Source: Mya arenaria (lineage: Eukaryota; Mollusca; Bivalvia; Myida; Myidae). From it: a stretch of DNA of 64,000 nt. Below, in pieces: positions 46,717 to 59,621 of this stretch. A program made the translations under genes and the position numbers. The stretch lies in assembly GCF_026914265.1 (NCBI RefSeq), contig NC_069132.1, positions 35,582,932-35,646,931 of the forward strand. Reading direction: 5' to 3'. The notes below the pieces were generated by a model, which saw only the letters and a list, made by a program, of their open reading frames with translations, had not been told where the DNA came from and did no database searches. Numbering within the stretch: the stretch's first letter is position 1; each line of letters opens with the position of its first letter.

Positions 46717-48780
46717 AATTGTAAACACTCGTCTGTCTAATATTTTTCAAATAATGGGATTCAACAATAGTGGCGTAATTATGCTATTGTTTGAGTGATA
46801 AAATTTAGTGCACATTTAACATCAACATGTTTCAACGACCAAGAAAATATTCTGAACATCAAAGATACTTGATGGTTTTGCATGCACGAATTAATCTTTT
46901 CATCACCGTACCATTATACTAAAAATAAGACTCCGAGTGAACATAGGCAACAATTCATTCAATCTTAAAAAAGAGAATTTTGTCCGAGCGATTATAAAAC
47001 TATGTATCATTAAAATATTATTGCATGCCGAGGCAAGGTGTACCTCGATGCGCCAGATTTGGACTGCTTCTTAAATAATTTGAAATGAGCAAGTGATTGA
47101 AATGGAAAATATAGCTAGTTCAAAGGTCGTGACCCTGTTTAGTTCTGCCAACAACGCTGTAGGATAGTACGTGCTCGACAAAGTTTTGCAGCACTGTTGT
47201 GCCACCACCACACGTAATACATATATCACTCCGTTTAAACTGTTAATTCCTGTGAGATTAATATAAAATGTAGAACAAAACTAATATAAATAGCGAAATA
47301 TGCAAATATAAAAAAGAAACGTTTGCTTCTTTCTTTAAATAGTATTGTTGATTTAATAATATAAGAAAAAAAAAACATTTGCTTTTATTTATTGCTGACA
47401 ACCAATTCCCTTTTGAAGGAGCATTATTGTTCTATTGTTTCTAGCGTGAAAACCATGGCGATTTCGCTGTATGGAGGGTTTGCCGCGAAACTGGCGAAGT
47501 TACTATTAGCTTCACAAACAAGATAACACGATAATATTTATATACTAAAAACAGCAAAACACACATTCACTTTGCTTTGTATTATAACAATATAAACAGG
47601 AAGACAAACAACCACCTGAAAGATCTTAGATAAATGTTGCGTTAATGGTAGACCAAACTTCGAGTTCGAACAAGTATGGCGATTCAAGAGGGTATAACTA
47701 GTTCTATATAGGAAGCCGGAACAGTTTCGCATAACTTCACGTTGTTCTTTTTTGTTAGAAATGCAGATTCAAGGACTCTGATTATATTCTATTGTAAACA
47801 AAAAAAAATATTTCAAGAAAATCGATCCATATTCTTAACAAAGATGGATTCACTACAGAATGCGTTTGAGTATAATGAAGTCGAGCATTGTTTCATTTCA
47901 GTATTCAATCTTTAATGAAAAATGCAAAAATTTTCAACGACTCCTAGCAACGGATTGTTTTAAAGATTTACTCACAAAATATCCAGAAGGCCATGGCCAA
48001 TGTTGACAGATAGGAAATATGTTTGTTCTTTTTCAATTGAATCCAAAATTTATCGGGTCACCAGGCATCAACTTTTAACATCTTAGTTAATGGAGCTATC
48101 AGAGAACTAGGTATTTGTGGGTCGGATCCCTTTCATACTTTGATTAATATACACTATATTTTCGTACACATGTTATTCTGTGAGAGGTTCAGGAAGCTGA
48201 ACAAGAATGTTACAAGAACATTAGTTTGGGCACAACGTTTTAAATACCGTCAAAACGAAATAGTTAAGATAAATGACTCAATAGAAACTATAGGAACGAA
48301 CGCAGTAACCAAAATCCTATCTTTAAGATTGGTTACTATGGAAACTACAGGGACGAACACAAGAACCAAAATAATCGAAACCTAACAGAGACTCAACGAG
48401 AGACACACAACGCCATAAGACAACAGACACATCTTACATAATTATTAAACTTATGTTGTCAAAACATGGTTACTTTCTTGGAACGGTAAATGAAAGAAAT
48501 AAGTCCACCGTGGTGAATATTGATTATTAATGCCTATCTTTAGACATACGTGATGTATATATTTCCAGTAACAAGAAATGAGCCAAGTCCAGCACCAACA
48601 ATTAAGTCCCCGCCCTGTATTTCCCTATCCTCGGCGTCAAATCCTTCACCCGCCGCTGAAAGCCATACATTGCAAACATCTATAATACTAACCTTGTAGA
48701 CGATTAACTGTTTACTGTGGCTTAAATGGAATTTGGTTGGAAGAAATATCGCAAAATGTCCATGCACGTTATAATCCAAT
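46717..48780. repeat. Segmental duplication unit 1, region 5' of the gene copy
   Basis: Matches 53445-55580 almost throughout and, in pieces, 57335-57480, 58525-59265 and 59622-59915. Shared blocks include GCCGCGAAACTGGCGAAGTT, CACACGTAATACATAT and CCAGAAGGCCATGG. No gene is recognised apart from a possible orphan exon at 48550-48655. Confidence 0.8.
48550..48655 (-). other. Possible orphan exon in the duplicated block
   Basis: On the minus strand, CTTTCAG precedes and GTATGT follows a 106-bp open stretch encoding AAGEGFDAEDREIQGGDLIV and then GAGLGSFLVTGNIYIT, part of it hydrophobic. The second duplication unit has the same stretch near 55450-55555 with its frame disturbed. I do not recognise the family. 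Confidence 0.25.
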
Positions 48781-49093
48781 TAATAATTAAATATATTTAA
48801 TGAACGAAAATTAAATGTTGTACATTTACATCTATTGAATACCGTGGTTTTATTTGCTTCAAAACTCAAGTTATGATAATCGGCATGAGGGGCAGCCAAT
48901 CGAAAAAGGTGTAAGTGTACCTACCGTTTTAGATTGATGACATTTACAAATAGTTATCGATCAAGGATAAATGTAAAAAGTCTCTTTCGAACATGGATTA
49001 AATTTAAGACCGTTGATTAAACAAATGGAAACGGTTACGCGGTGTCAGTTTAGCTAAAAGCGTGAACTTTTATTGAAAGTAACAAACTCACAC

Positions 49094-49276
49094 ATGTACC
49101 AGTCAATTGTAACCACGCCCCCACAGGTCCGGGAGTATTCCGGGGATAGCGGGGAAAATGGGCCGTGTTTTTACCTTCCAGGTGACCCGCAGTGCCGAGT
49201 GAATGCGGTGGTTTTGTTTACGCGCCGAAAAAAGTGTGGAATGGGCCTTACTTTGGATGTCCCCAGGGTGCGGACA
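49094..49276 (+). mobile_element. GC-rich MITE, family 2, copy 2, right end missing
   Basis: Begins ATGTACCAGTCAATTGTAAC and continues with AAATGGGCCGTGTTTTTACC and GTGAATGCGGTGGTTTTGT as in copy 1, then stops without the right inverted repeat. Confidence 0.8.
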
Positions 49277-49359
49277 TAAATAATCAATTTGTAATCCCTT
49301 TCAGGCTATTCACTTGGATTGTAAAGTGTCTCTAAAAACTGAATATAAATCAGTTGAAT

Positions 49360-49640
49360 CATGTATGGCCTTTGCAGCATCGATTATTCGAGAGTGTTAA
49401 TAATTTCCTTTTGCTTTGTGTTTTGTCCAAATAAACAGGAAGATAAACAACCACTATACAGGTCTGAAAGAATGGTGAGACCCCTATTAAACAGGAACAG
49501 TTTTTCACTTATGACTTGACCAAATTGTTCGCATTGCTGAAATATCAGGTCGAAATATTTTCTGTTGTAAACCACACATTTGTACAACCATTTATCAATA
49601 AGATAAAAATTAAACTAATACAGAACGTGCCCCCTGCCAT
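49360..49640. repeat. Duplicated segment shared with 56980-57290
   Basis: TAATTTCCTTTTGCTTTGTG, AAATAAACAGGAAGATAAA and GAAAGAATGGTGAGACCC occur in the same order at both places, so this segment belongs to the duplicated neighbourhood of the fibrinogen-related genes. Confidence 0.78.
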
Positions 49641-51050
49641 CTCCAAGTATCATGTCTTTCTTTGAACATACGTATTATCAACAGTATTGACATGGTCACC
49701 TGGCCAATTTCTTACCAAGTGACTATCCCCACTCCTTTTCCAACCGCAACTTAGCAAAATATAATCCTGAAAGCTATACAGTGCACACATATAAAACGTT
49801 GTCAGCCACGGTACTCAATCCGCATATATTAAAAAAGACGAGCATTGGCATCCACTTTTAGGGCTCCTAATGAATAAGACCGTCGGTATCAATTCGTCTG
49901 CGAAGCCTTTTCAAATTTTGAGAGGTCGTCCCATATAATAGGCTAGGTACTAGAGGTATCCTGTCCAGTTTGGTAAGAACAACGAGGATGACCTTGGGCT
50001 ATTTTGAATGAACCATCTTATATGAGTCACCTGTGCTATTCTTCAAGAGTGGCCAATATGATATGTCCCTTTCCGTCTTCTATCTGGATGTATTCAGCTA
50101 CCCCCGCCCCCTTGATGTAGTCGGTATTTCCCTTAGATCTGAGCGCTTCACGTGGGCGAAATTCATCATCCTGTCGATTTTTCTTATTTGGTACAACAGT
50201 GGTCCGCGGGATTTCTGACGTCCTTGGTCCCTGTTTCAGCAGTATCTGCTGCGGACCGCGTGGCTTGGCGTTCGCCTATACTAGTATGCTGTGTCAGAGT
50301 ACATATGATGATCGAGGCGGATTCGTCGGATCGTCCCGTCCGAAAACTAGCTCAATTTGAAAAAAATCATCATGGCGGACAATGATCCAACACGTGAGTT
50401 GAAACACCATTTAGTTAAAACAGGCAAACGACCTTATGCGGTATCATTGTTTTTAAGAAATCCAGAAATAATGGCAACATACAAAAGCTCCATCATTTTG
50501 TTAAAACATGCATTTGTTACTTCAATCAAAACTTTGGAAACAGGTTTGGTATGAACAAAAACGCCCCTAGATTGCATAACTCGTTGATGGATTTTTTTTT
50601 ATTTTCACTGATTTGCTATTCATATTTTTTATGTCTAAACAGAAAGTTGCCTCACTGTCCGATATGTATAATATTGATGTTTACGATAAATGTTACGCAT
50701 ATTTTATATTTTGAACAATTGTTATAAAATATCATTAACAAAATCCATTTTTAATAAAAGTAAATCAAACATATTTAAGAAGTTATTCTTAAATAACTTG
50801 CATTAAACCAAAGTATGTGTTCTCTTTAAATTAAAATGAGGTTTAACTTGAGTATTGAGGGCGTCAGTATATGCTTCGATTCTTTTCTTGCCATATACAC
50901 AATGTTGATCGCTTGTCTTGGTGTGTTTTTAGGAGGTATTAAAATACAAATAAAATAAAAGTAAACGACACGCAACATTATATGTTAAAACATCGAAAAC
51001 AACTTAATCATGTTTGCACGTTTAATTTATATAATGGAAATATTTGCATG
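49641..51050. other. Intergenic; one first-exon-like ATG
   Basis: Mostly AT-rich and unassigned. At 50372-50393 an ATG in good context (ATCATCATGGCGG) encodes MADNDPT and runs into a consensus donor, CAC|gtgagt. Upstream at 50205-50265 the sequence is GC-richer. No following exon was found. Confidence 0.3.
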
Positions 51051-51194
51051 AGCCAGTTGTCTTTATATAGCAAATATTGATATTAAATACTTGTCATACA
51101 TCTTAAATCGTAGTAGCGACTTCAGGGAACTCGCATTACCAGTATAATTTAAATACATAATCTTAAATGACCTCTCCCTTTGACACGACGGGCA

Positions 51195-51525
51195 TTTATT
51201 GGAGCCATACCATTTGGCTAGACGTTGAAAATGCTCCAACGCGTCTACCGTTGTAATGCCAATGAGTGAGAAATGTACGTAAACGGTGAGTATGGTATCT
51301 ATTTTTCCCCTGTGAGAGTTAAATAAAACAAAATCGGGGAATGTAATTCCAAACGGATTGACTATGTTTTGTGTTAAATGTAAAAGTTTTAAACATGAGC
51401 AGCACAGCAGTAAGAGGTCATAATCATCGTTAACGTCTATTTCCCACTCATTGACATTACAACGGAAGAAGCGTTGGAGCATTTTCATCGCATAACAAAA
51501 GGTTGGGGCTCAAATGAGGGCCATG
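51195..51525. repeat. Inverted repeat of a coding-like fragment
   Basis: The minus strand at about 51275-51195 and the plus strand at 51440-51522 carry diverged copies of the same stretch, TT(C)CCACTCATTG.CATTAC, then GCGTTGGAGCATTTTCA. Both read openly as FxLIxITTxxALEHFxR. A third, decayed copy is at 44992-45060. A 141-codon minus-strand frame (51488-51063) spans the hairpin. The family is not recognised. Confidence 0.5.
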
Positions 51526-52085
51526 TTCAACTGTTAAAGTTCTAATACTGCCACAATGATAATATATTCTTTATGGTCCATTTTAGAAACTTTTAAACCA
51601 ATAACAAAAACAGTGATATACAAATTAGTTATCAGATATTTATGCACATACAAACGTTATATTGCAAATAAATGAAACTCTTTAAAGATACAACACATAG
51701 CCTTACATTATATCGGTAGTTTGTTAAAATGTGAATATAAAAATGACATACGTAGGTTACAAAACTACGTAAAACAATATAAACACATACACTCAATCTA
51801 CATGTATTCCCATTACTTGAAAGCATTAGTGTCTCCAGAAATATGCATAGTTTAAGGAATGTTTGGCATGATAATCCCCTGCTGTGCATCTCCTGCTGTT
51901 TGCACTGGTGTCACAGTAGGGGCCAATTTCATGTGTATTCGTTTATTGGCTCAGGGCCATTTAGGGTCCATTTTTATAATAAAACATCCCAAAATGCATA
52001 GCAGGATACTCTGATTGGAGATCTGATAAGACAATTAGGCAATAAGATTAAGATCATTTAACAGAGGTTGTGTACAAATACACGG

Positions 52086-52122
52086 TTTTTTTTTTTTTTT
52101 TTTTTTTTTTGGGGGGGGGGGG
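52086..52122. repeat. T(25)G(12) tract
   Basis: Twenty-five T followed directly by twelve G. It may be a polymerase-slippage tract or partly a sequencing artefact. Confidence 0.85.
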
Positions 52123-52657
52123 TCACTTATAGAATGCTTAAACTAGGCCTTTAAACACTAATAACTGTTTGCTTATATACTCGTATTACAATTTTATGAT
52201 TAATTATTATATTCTATTTTTTTTTATAAAAACAAGACGAAAAATTGTATTATTTTACGGTTTCATCAACGTTTGCATCAAAGTGCACGTGTCCTCCGGG
52301 GCGCTGTAAATCGACAGGATCATTACAAAAACATATACACGACGGTCAAGTACATGGACGATTATGTGTACCAAGTTTCATGATTTTTTCAGAGGAACGT
52401 GGTCATGTTCCTTAACAAATTATATCTTTGCTCAGTTACTCGGATACATTTTTTTCTCACCATAGTTGTGCCAGTCACGTTATCTTAAAATGTAATACTA
52501 TAGAGTGAACCAGATTTGTGTCTTACGAATAAGATTAATGTTTTAATAGTATAAAATGAACGAAACGACAAACACTTCTCAATTGTTCTTCGCGGTATAA
52601 TTGTTAGTTCTAATATTTGCATGAAATGCTTTGGGCATTAAACTGCGGGATTTTTAT

Positions 52658-53426
52658 TTATAATTTACGCCTTATTTTCATATCAGCCCTTATCAGGGAG
52701 ACTTCATTCCCAAGCCAAAGTCCCCAGTTAATACCTTGGCCATCTTGCGTGTTTCCATATTCGCCGTTCAGATTGACACGGTGGCACTTATTATACCACC
52801 ACCTCCCTTTGAACGTCAGAGCACAACTCTCCCCATACATATCGTTGTCACGATCCTTTGTTGAAAATCCCATTCCATTGTGAAGACCCATGCCATCATT
52901 AGCATTTCCAGAGTAACCGTCGACAAACAAAGGGTACTGATTTTGAGCATCACCCACAGAAAACACTTCGTAATTAGCGTAGCGCGTGTCTCCATTTGTA
53001 GCCATAAGGTCAACTCTGAGTTCGTACCAGCCTTGTGAAGTGATCATAGAAATCTTTTGGTTTCCAAGCCAGCAGTTGTTTGCAAGGTCACCAAATCCCG
53101 TTTGATACTTACTCGTTCCACGTCTTGTAGAAGTGTGTGTCCGTGACACGTCGCTGTATCACCGTCCACCCGCCGCCGTCAATGTCCATATCGCAGCTCA
53201 CGTTAAACCCTGTCGGCATTGCATGGTCGGGATATATTGTGTAGATACCTGACTGTTTCTGGAATCGTTGCAGTTATGTACAGTCCTTTGGCTTAACGTC
53301 AGTTGAATGAGTTGACCCGCACGAGTCTTGTACGTTTAGCACAGCGTTATAGTTAATATCAGCGCCGACGCTTGTAAACCAAAAGAACAGACCGATTGCT
53401 TGTATAAAGCTTCTTGTCCCCATCAT
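52658..53426 (-). pseudogene. Fibrinogen-related gene copy 2, broken in the middle
   Basis: The start at 53426 gives MMGTRSFIQAIGLFFWFTSV and then DSCGSTHSTDVKPKDCT, after which a GAA codon has become TAA. Beyond it the domain resumes (FNVSCDMDIDGGGWTVIQRR) until a 4-base insertion at about 53108-53115 (TGGAACGAGTAAGTATC) shifts the frame. The rest is open to the end as YQTGFGDLANNCWLGNQ to MKIRRKL. The C-terminal part keeps both subdomain cysteines (GESCALTFKG, YNKCHRVNLNG) and DRDND, but differs from the intact copy at many residues of the ligand-facing loop. Confidence 0.85.
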
Positions 53427-53444
53427 GTCTCCAGACAGAATGTG

Positions 53445-55580
53445 CAAAATTGTAAATACTCTTCTGTTTAATAGTTTTAAAATAATTGGATCCCACAAAA
53501 GTTGTGTCATTGTGCTATCGTTTGAATGATAAAATCTAGTGCACATATAACATCAACATATTTCAACGACCAGGAAAATATTAAGATTATTTAAGCTACT
53601 TGGTGGTTTTGCATGGAAGAATTAATCTTTTCATCACCGTACCACTACACTAAAAATAGGACTCAGAGTGAACAATGGCAACAATTCATTCAATTTTATA
53701 AAGAGAATTTTGTCCGATCGATTATAAAACTAATGCATCATTAAAATATTATTGCATGCCGAAGCAAGGTGTACCTCAAAGCGCCAGATTTGGACTGCTT
53801 CTTAAATAACTTGAAATGAGCGAGTGATTGAAATGGAAAAAATAGGTACTATTATTACAAAAATTCTATGGTCGTCTGCAAACGACGCAGTAGGATGATA
53901 CGTGCTCGACGAACTTTTGCACCACCACACGTAATACATATTTCACTCCGAGAAAACTGCTAATTTCTGTGAGATTAATATAAAATGTAGAGCAAAACTA
54001 AAATAAATAGCGAAATCTAATAATATAAAAAGAAACATTTACTTCTTTCTTTAAATTAGTATTATTGATCTAATAATATAAAAATAAACATTTGCTTTTT
54101 TATTATTGCTGACAACCAATTCCCTTTTGAAGGAGCATTATTGTTCTATTGCTTCTAACGTGACAACCATGGCGATTTCGCTATATAGAGGGTTTGCCGC
54201 GAAACTGGCGAAGTTACTATCAGCTTCTCAAACAAGATAACACGACAATATCAAGTACTAAAAACAGCAAAACATACATTGGCTTTGTATTATACCAATA
54301 TAAACAGGAATACAAACAACCACCTGAAAGATCTTAGATAAATGTTGCGTTAATGGTAGACCAAACTTCGAGTTCAAACAAGTTTGACGATTCAAGACGG
54401 TATAACTAGTTCTATTTAGGAAGCCGGAACAGTTTCTCATAAATTCAAGTTGTTCTTTTTTGTTAGAAATGCAGATTTAAGGGGTCTGATTATATTTTAT
54501 TGTAAACAATGTTGTTTTTTCTTCTTTCAAGCAAATCGATCCATGTTCTTAACAAAGATGGAATCATTACAGAATGCGTTTGAGTATAATGAAGTCGAGC
54601 ATTGTTTCATTTCAGTATTATTTCTATGAAGTGTAAATTCGTTCTTAAAGAGATGTCTATCGGACGCACGAATTACATGTGAAACAGCAAAATTTGGCAG
54701 ATTGAAATTTGTAAATTGACATTCAATCTTTAATGAAAAATGCAAAATTTTCAACGAATACTAGCAACGGATTTTTTTTTAAGATTTACACACAAAATAT
54801 CCAGAAGGCCATGGCCAATGTTGACAGATACGAAATAAAAAAAACAACATTCAATTGAAATCAAAGTTGTATCGGGTCACCAGTCATCAAACTTCAACAT
54901 CATAGTTAATGGAGCTATAAGAGAACTAGCTTTTTGAGGGTCTGATCCCTTCATTACTTTGATTAATATACACAATAGTTTTTTACACATGTGATTCGGT
55001 GCGAGGTTCAGGAAGCCAAAAAAATGTGACGAGAACTTTTATTTGTAGAAAACGTTTTAAATACCGCCAAAACGAAATAGTTAAGATTAATAACACAATA
55101 AAAACCATAGGGAAGAACGCAGTAACCAAATTCCTACCTTTAAGCTTGGTTACTATGGAAACTACAGAGACAAACACAAGAACCAAACTGATCAAAATCT
55201 AACAAAGACTCAACTAGGGACACACAACGCCATAAGACAACAGACACATCCTGCATAAGTATTAAACTAACGTTATCAATAGATGGAACTTTAGGGTTAC
55301 CGCCTTGGAACGGTCAATGAAAGCAATAAGTCCACCGAGGTAAATATTGATTAATAATAGCAAAACGAAATATGTAAAATTATAGAAGAGCAAAATGTTC
55401 CCAAGGCGGATTTCCCCTTCCCCTCGTATCTTTCTTAAGACATACGTGATGTATATATTTCCAGTTACAAAAAAATGATTCAAGTCCAGCACCAACAATT
55501 CAGTCCCCGCCCTCTCTTTCCCTATCCTTGACGCCAAATTCTTGACCCGCCGCTGAAAGCCATACATTGCACTTATATAT
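53445..55580. repeat. Segmental duplication unit 2, region 5' of the gene copy
   Basis: Collinear with 46717-48780 without the MITE of unit 1. Short indels, such as the missing stretch near 53905-53935, distinguish the units. No intact gene is seen. Confidence 0.8.
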
Positions 55581-55679
55581 TATACTAGTGTTGTAGACGT
55601 GTTACTGTTAACTGCGGTTTAAATGGATTTTGATTGTGTATTTTGATTTATAGTAACGAATTCTGTAAGGAAACACAAT

Positions 55680-56270
55680 TTAAAACTATGAACTCCTTAT
55701 CAGGCTCCATTGACTTTTTAATGGGACATTTATCTTTGAGGATATATAACAGGAGTGTTATGTGCAATTCACTCCATGATGCTTTACAATTCTGTAAAGC
55801 TTGATCTTAATCTAATGGAAAGAGAAAGTTAAAGCCGAGACATAATCATTTTGTAATACGTATCAATCTTCATCCGTTATTAGCTTCATTGACCTCTAAG
55901 CCTGGCCTTGACATTTGAGACGACAGCAACAAAGCTATGTGGGACATGCATTTCAGCGCTATTCTTAAATTCCGTGATTTGTTATCCAACCCCGATTGAA
56001 ATTGAGTAAGTGACAGTCGAGATTACTACTATAATCCATGTCGGGTTTATTGCCCTCTATATGTGGCATTTACTTTTGAGATGTGAACACTAATGTACAC
56101 CTTCCCATGCGGGCTGTACACTAAAGTGAAACTTTTAGTTAGTTGGAAATTTGATTGTGACAGCTGTTTTATAATATTAACGGACGAACCGACATATGGA
56201 ACTACGGACTAATGAACAGACAGTACGCTTTTTATATGCTTCCATTCTTTGGCACAAAATCACACTGTTT
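55680..56270. repeat. Dispersed repeat, copy 1
   Basis: Resembles 60510-61020: ATCAGGCTCCATT, TTGACCT.TAAG, TTGACATTTGAGACG/TTGTCATTTGAAACG and GATTTGTTATCCAA/GATCTGTTATCCAA occur in order, ending in GGAC-rich sequence and TTTTATATGCTTCC. I know this type as an abundant bivalve repeat but cannot name it. Confidence 0.55.
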
Positions 56271-57484
56271 CGCGGCTCTCGGCTATTTTTTACAAACATT
56301 CAGTACCTGATGCTTCATATCTAAAACACGACATTATCTCAATACCGAATATGTAAATGATTAACATCAGCTCGAAAAAAGGTATAGTTTATTGCTATAA
56401 CAAATATATACTTGTGTAACAAGCTTCATATTGTTTCCAATTGTCTAAATACCATCTGATTTTGTACTGTTTTCTCGTTGGGAATGGAGGATTTTCTCTT
56501 TTAACATGAGAAAAACTGAATATTTTCGAATGAATTTTCACCAGGAAAAGTTAGGCTCCTGATCGAAAAATCGTACCAAAAATTCGGCATTTTTAGAAAA
56601 TTGTAAATAGTTAAACATTCTGAAAAAGGTTTCCAAAAGAAAAGGAAACATGACATAACCTGGAGCAATTTGGAACTGTTGCTGTTAGGCAGCTTTTTTT
56701 CAGAGGAAATAAATACTTTTTTTTTCCTTTTAAAGCTTTATTTTAACACAAAATATCGTTTGTGTGAAAAACTGTCGTACTTAAATTGCAAAGAAATGAA
56801 CCTACAGAATGGGCAAATGAAAGGTTTGAGCGAAAAAGTGTTCATTTACATTTACGGAAATACTTATGAATGTCCTTGTTGATACTTGATCACAGAGATC
56901 CGAAATACTGAAAGAGGTCTATGGTATAACATATTATATCAAACTATTAACTTCGATAGTAAAATGTCTTAAAATTGAATATGAATCAGCTGAAGCATGT
57001 ATAGCCTTTGCAACATTGTTTATTAGAGAGTGTAAATAATTTCCTTTTGCTTTGTGTTGCTTCCAAATAAACAGGAAGATAAAAAAAAACACTATACAGA
57101 TCTGAAAGAATGGTGAGACCCTTTTGAAACTGGAACAGTTTCACTTAAGAATTTACCAAATTTTTCGCATCGCTGACAAATCTTAGAGGTCGAAATATTT
57201 CCGGTTGTAAACCACACACTTGTACCTCCATTTATCAAAAAGATCAAAACTAAGTTTAGAACGTGTCCACTGCCATCTTCCTGTATCATGTCTTTCAACG
57301 TACGTATTTTTTAATACGAAAATATAGCTACTGTTTTTACGAAAATTCTAAGGTCGTGACCCTGTTTAGTTCTGCCAACAACGCAGTAGGATGGTACTTG
57401 CTCGACAAAGTTTTGCAGCACTGTTGTGCCACCACCACACGTAATACATATATCACTCCGTTTAAACTGTTAATTCCTGTTGTA

Positions 57485-58260
57485 AAACAATTGTAAAACT
57501 TGTAAAATTGTAAAAAATTGTATTGTAAAACAATAAAGGTTGTAAAGGCGACCGCAAGCCGGTTGAACTAGTAATGTATGTAGGAAAAGAAACAAAAAAC
57601 ACAGCGTTGATTGATAATGGGCATTTATTCAAAATGCCATAAAATAAAATCAAAGTCAACAAGAATAGGTTGACAAGTGTTACGTTATGTTCCCGTAATA
57701 CAATATCAGGGTGGGTAAACCGCCCAGAGAAATACAAAGTTGTAAATAACGTAATATAATGGCAGTACATGTATAAACAGGGAAATAATACATTTTGATG
57801 AAACACAAGTAATAATGAATCAAATGATACAAAGTAAAATGGGCGGCACCCTAGACAGTCAAATTCCTTTTTCCAAGAGAAAATGAGGTGGAGGAGATGG
57901 AGGTGGTGGTTAGTTGAAAAAATTAAACCAAATTGTCGAACGCTTCTATTATGCCAAAGTAAACAAAGGAGATGGCTAAAGAGTCTGAGAGGTCTAGTGA
58001 CCTGATAAGCCCGCGTGCCTTAACAAATCTCCTGATAGGCTAATCGCGGTCAGCTGACTGATAAAGGCACTGCTAAAGAAATATTCGTTGCACAATGACA
58101 TAAAGAATTTTATGTGTGCATAAAATACTATAAACCCGGTTTAGTGGCAATGGGCAAACACCAAAGACATAGAACACAAAATCACAAGCAAGAAACATAG
58201 AACAGCACAATACTCTACAAACAGCACAGTGATAAATACTATATATATATATATATATAA
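57485..58260. repeat. Inserted sequence with a dispersed-repeat end
   Basis: Interrupts duplication unit 3. Its right part (about 58133-58215) shares AAACCCGGTTTAGTGGCA..GGGCAAACACCAAAGAC with 62771-62825 (AAACCCCGTTTAATGGCAC). It is followed by a TA microsatellite at 58242-58260. No coding capacity is recognised. Confidence 0.45.
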
Positions 58261-59266
58261 ATAATTGGTATGTTTATCAAGAATTGTTACCGCATTGGAA
58301 CGGTCAGTAAAATGTAAATTTACTGGGGGTTTAAACCAGTTTATGTGCACAAACCTCACTCTTATCCCAACAATTCTTAATAAAGATAAAACGCAAAAGG
58401 TAAATCTTATCAAAGTATGCATTAACTTGAGGAAACTTATCAATAAAACAAATAATATTAAAAAAACGAAAAGGTAAATCCCAAGTACTTCAATGATTAG
58501 AGATCCCAACTCTATCTGCATAATATATGTTCTATATAGGAAACCGGAACCGTTTCGCATTACTTTAAGTTGTTCTTTTTGTTAGAAATGCAGATTTTGA
58601 GGTCTGATAATATTCTATTGTAAACAATGCTTTATGTTCCTTTTTTCATGCAAATGAATTCATATTCCTAACAAGGATGGGCTCACTGCAAAATGCGTTT
58701 GAGTATAATGAAGTCGAATATTGTGTCAATATCAGTTATATATAAAGTATAAATGTGCACTTGAAAATATGTCTCTCGGACGCACGAATTTTATTCGAAG
58801 CCTGGAAACAGCAGTATTTGGTCAGATTGAAACATGTAAATTGACATTCCATCTTTAATGAAAAATTAAAATTTTTCAACGACTCAAAGCATCGGCTTCG
58901 AAATGATTTGAAAGGGTTAATCGTGCAGAAAAATAGTATTCAATGATTTCAATATATTTTAGGATTTAATTACAAAATATCAAGAAGGCCATGGACCTTG
59001 TGGACACATACATATACATACAGTTTTTTCTGATGATTCAATGCATATTATATTACAAAACTAACACACATTTTTTGCCCATTAAAGACTACCCACGTTT
59101 GATTTAGTTCATCGTTTCATGCATTCTCCTCCAGCCGTTTTTCAAATTATCAAAACGAAATATTTTTTCAATTGAATCCAAATTTGTATCGGGTCACCAG
59201 GCTTCAAAATTTAACATCATAGATAAGGGAGCTACCAGAAGACTAGCTTTTTGTGGGTCGGATCCT

Positions 59267-59621
59267 GTAAAGCTGCACTCTCACAGATTGAACGTGTTGA
59301 CAACTTTTTTATATTTTGTCTTGGAACGAGCCAATCTGTGCGGCAATCCATGGAAACCAGTTGTATAAGACTGCTGACAAAAATTAGAACGCAGATTTTT
59401 ATATTTAAGTTCAAAAATTGTTGTTTTATGCATTTTCTTTAACCGTTAGTAAGGTTTAAGCCATAAAACATTAATTTTCGAACGGAAATATGAAAATCTA
59501 CGAGTTTCTGTCAGTAAGCTTATATCATTGGTTTGAAGATATTACGCAAAATTTTGCCATTTCCAAGACAAAAAATAAAAAAGTTGTAAAAATGGTATAT
59601 CTGTGAGACTGCAGCTTTAAA
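59267..59621. mobile_element. Foldback MITE, family 1, copy C
   Basis: Ends TAAAGCTGCACTCTCACAG and CTGTGAGACTGCAGCTTTAA. Units 1 and 2 run straight from GGATCCCTT.. to ..GATTAATATACAC at this place with no insert, so this copy arrived after the block was duplicated. Confidence 0.87.

Noticed and set aside
52658-53149. A separate 163-residue gene
   Set aside because: It is the 3' part of fibrinogen-related copy 2 after a 4-base insertion. The apparent N-terminus MSRTHTSTRRGTSK is a frame artefact.
57485-58260. A named transposon family for the insert in unit 3
   Set aside because: No terminal repeats or coding motifs were found; only a dispersed-repeat end shared with 62771-62825.
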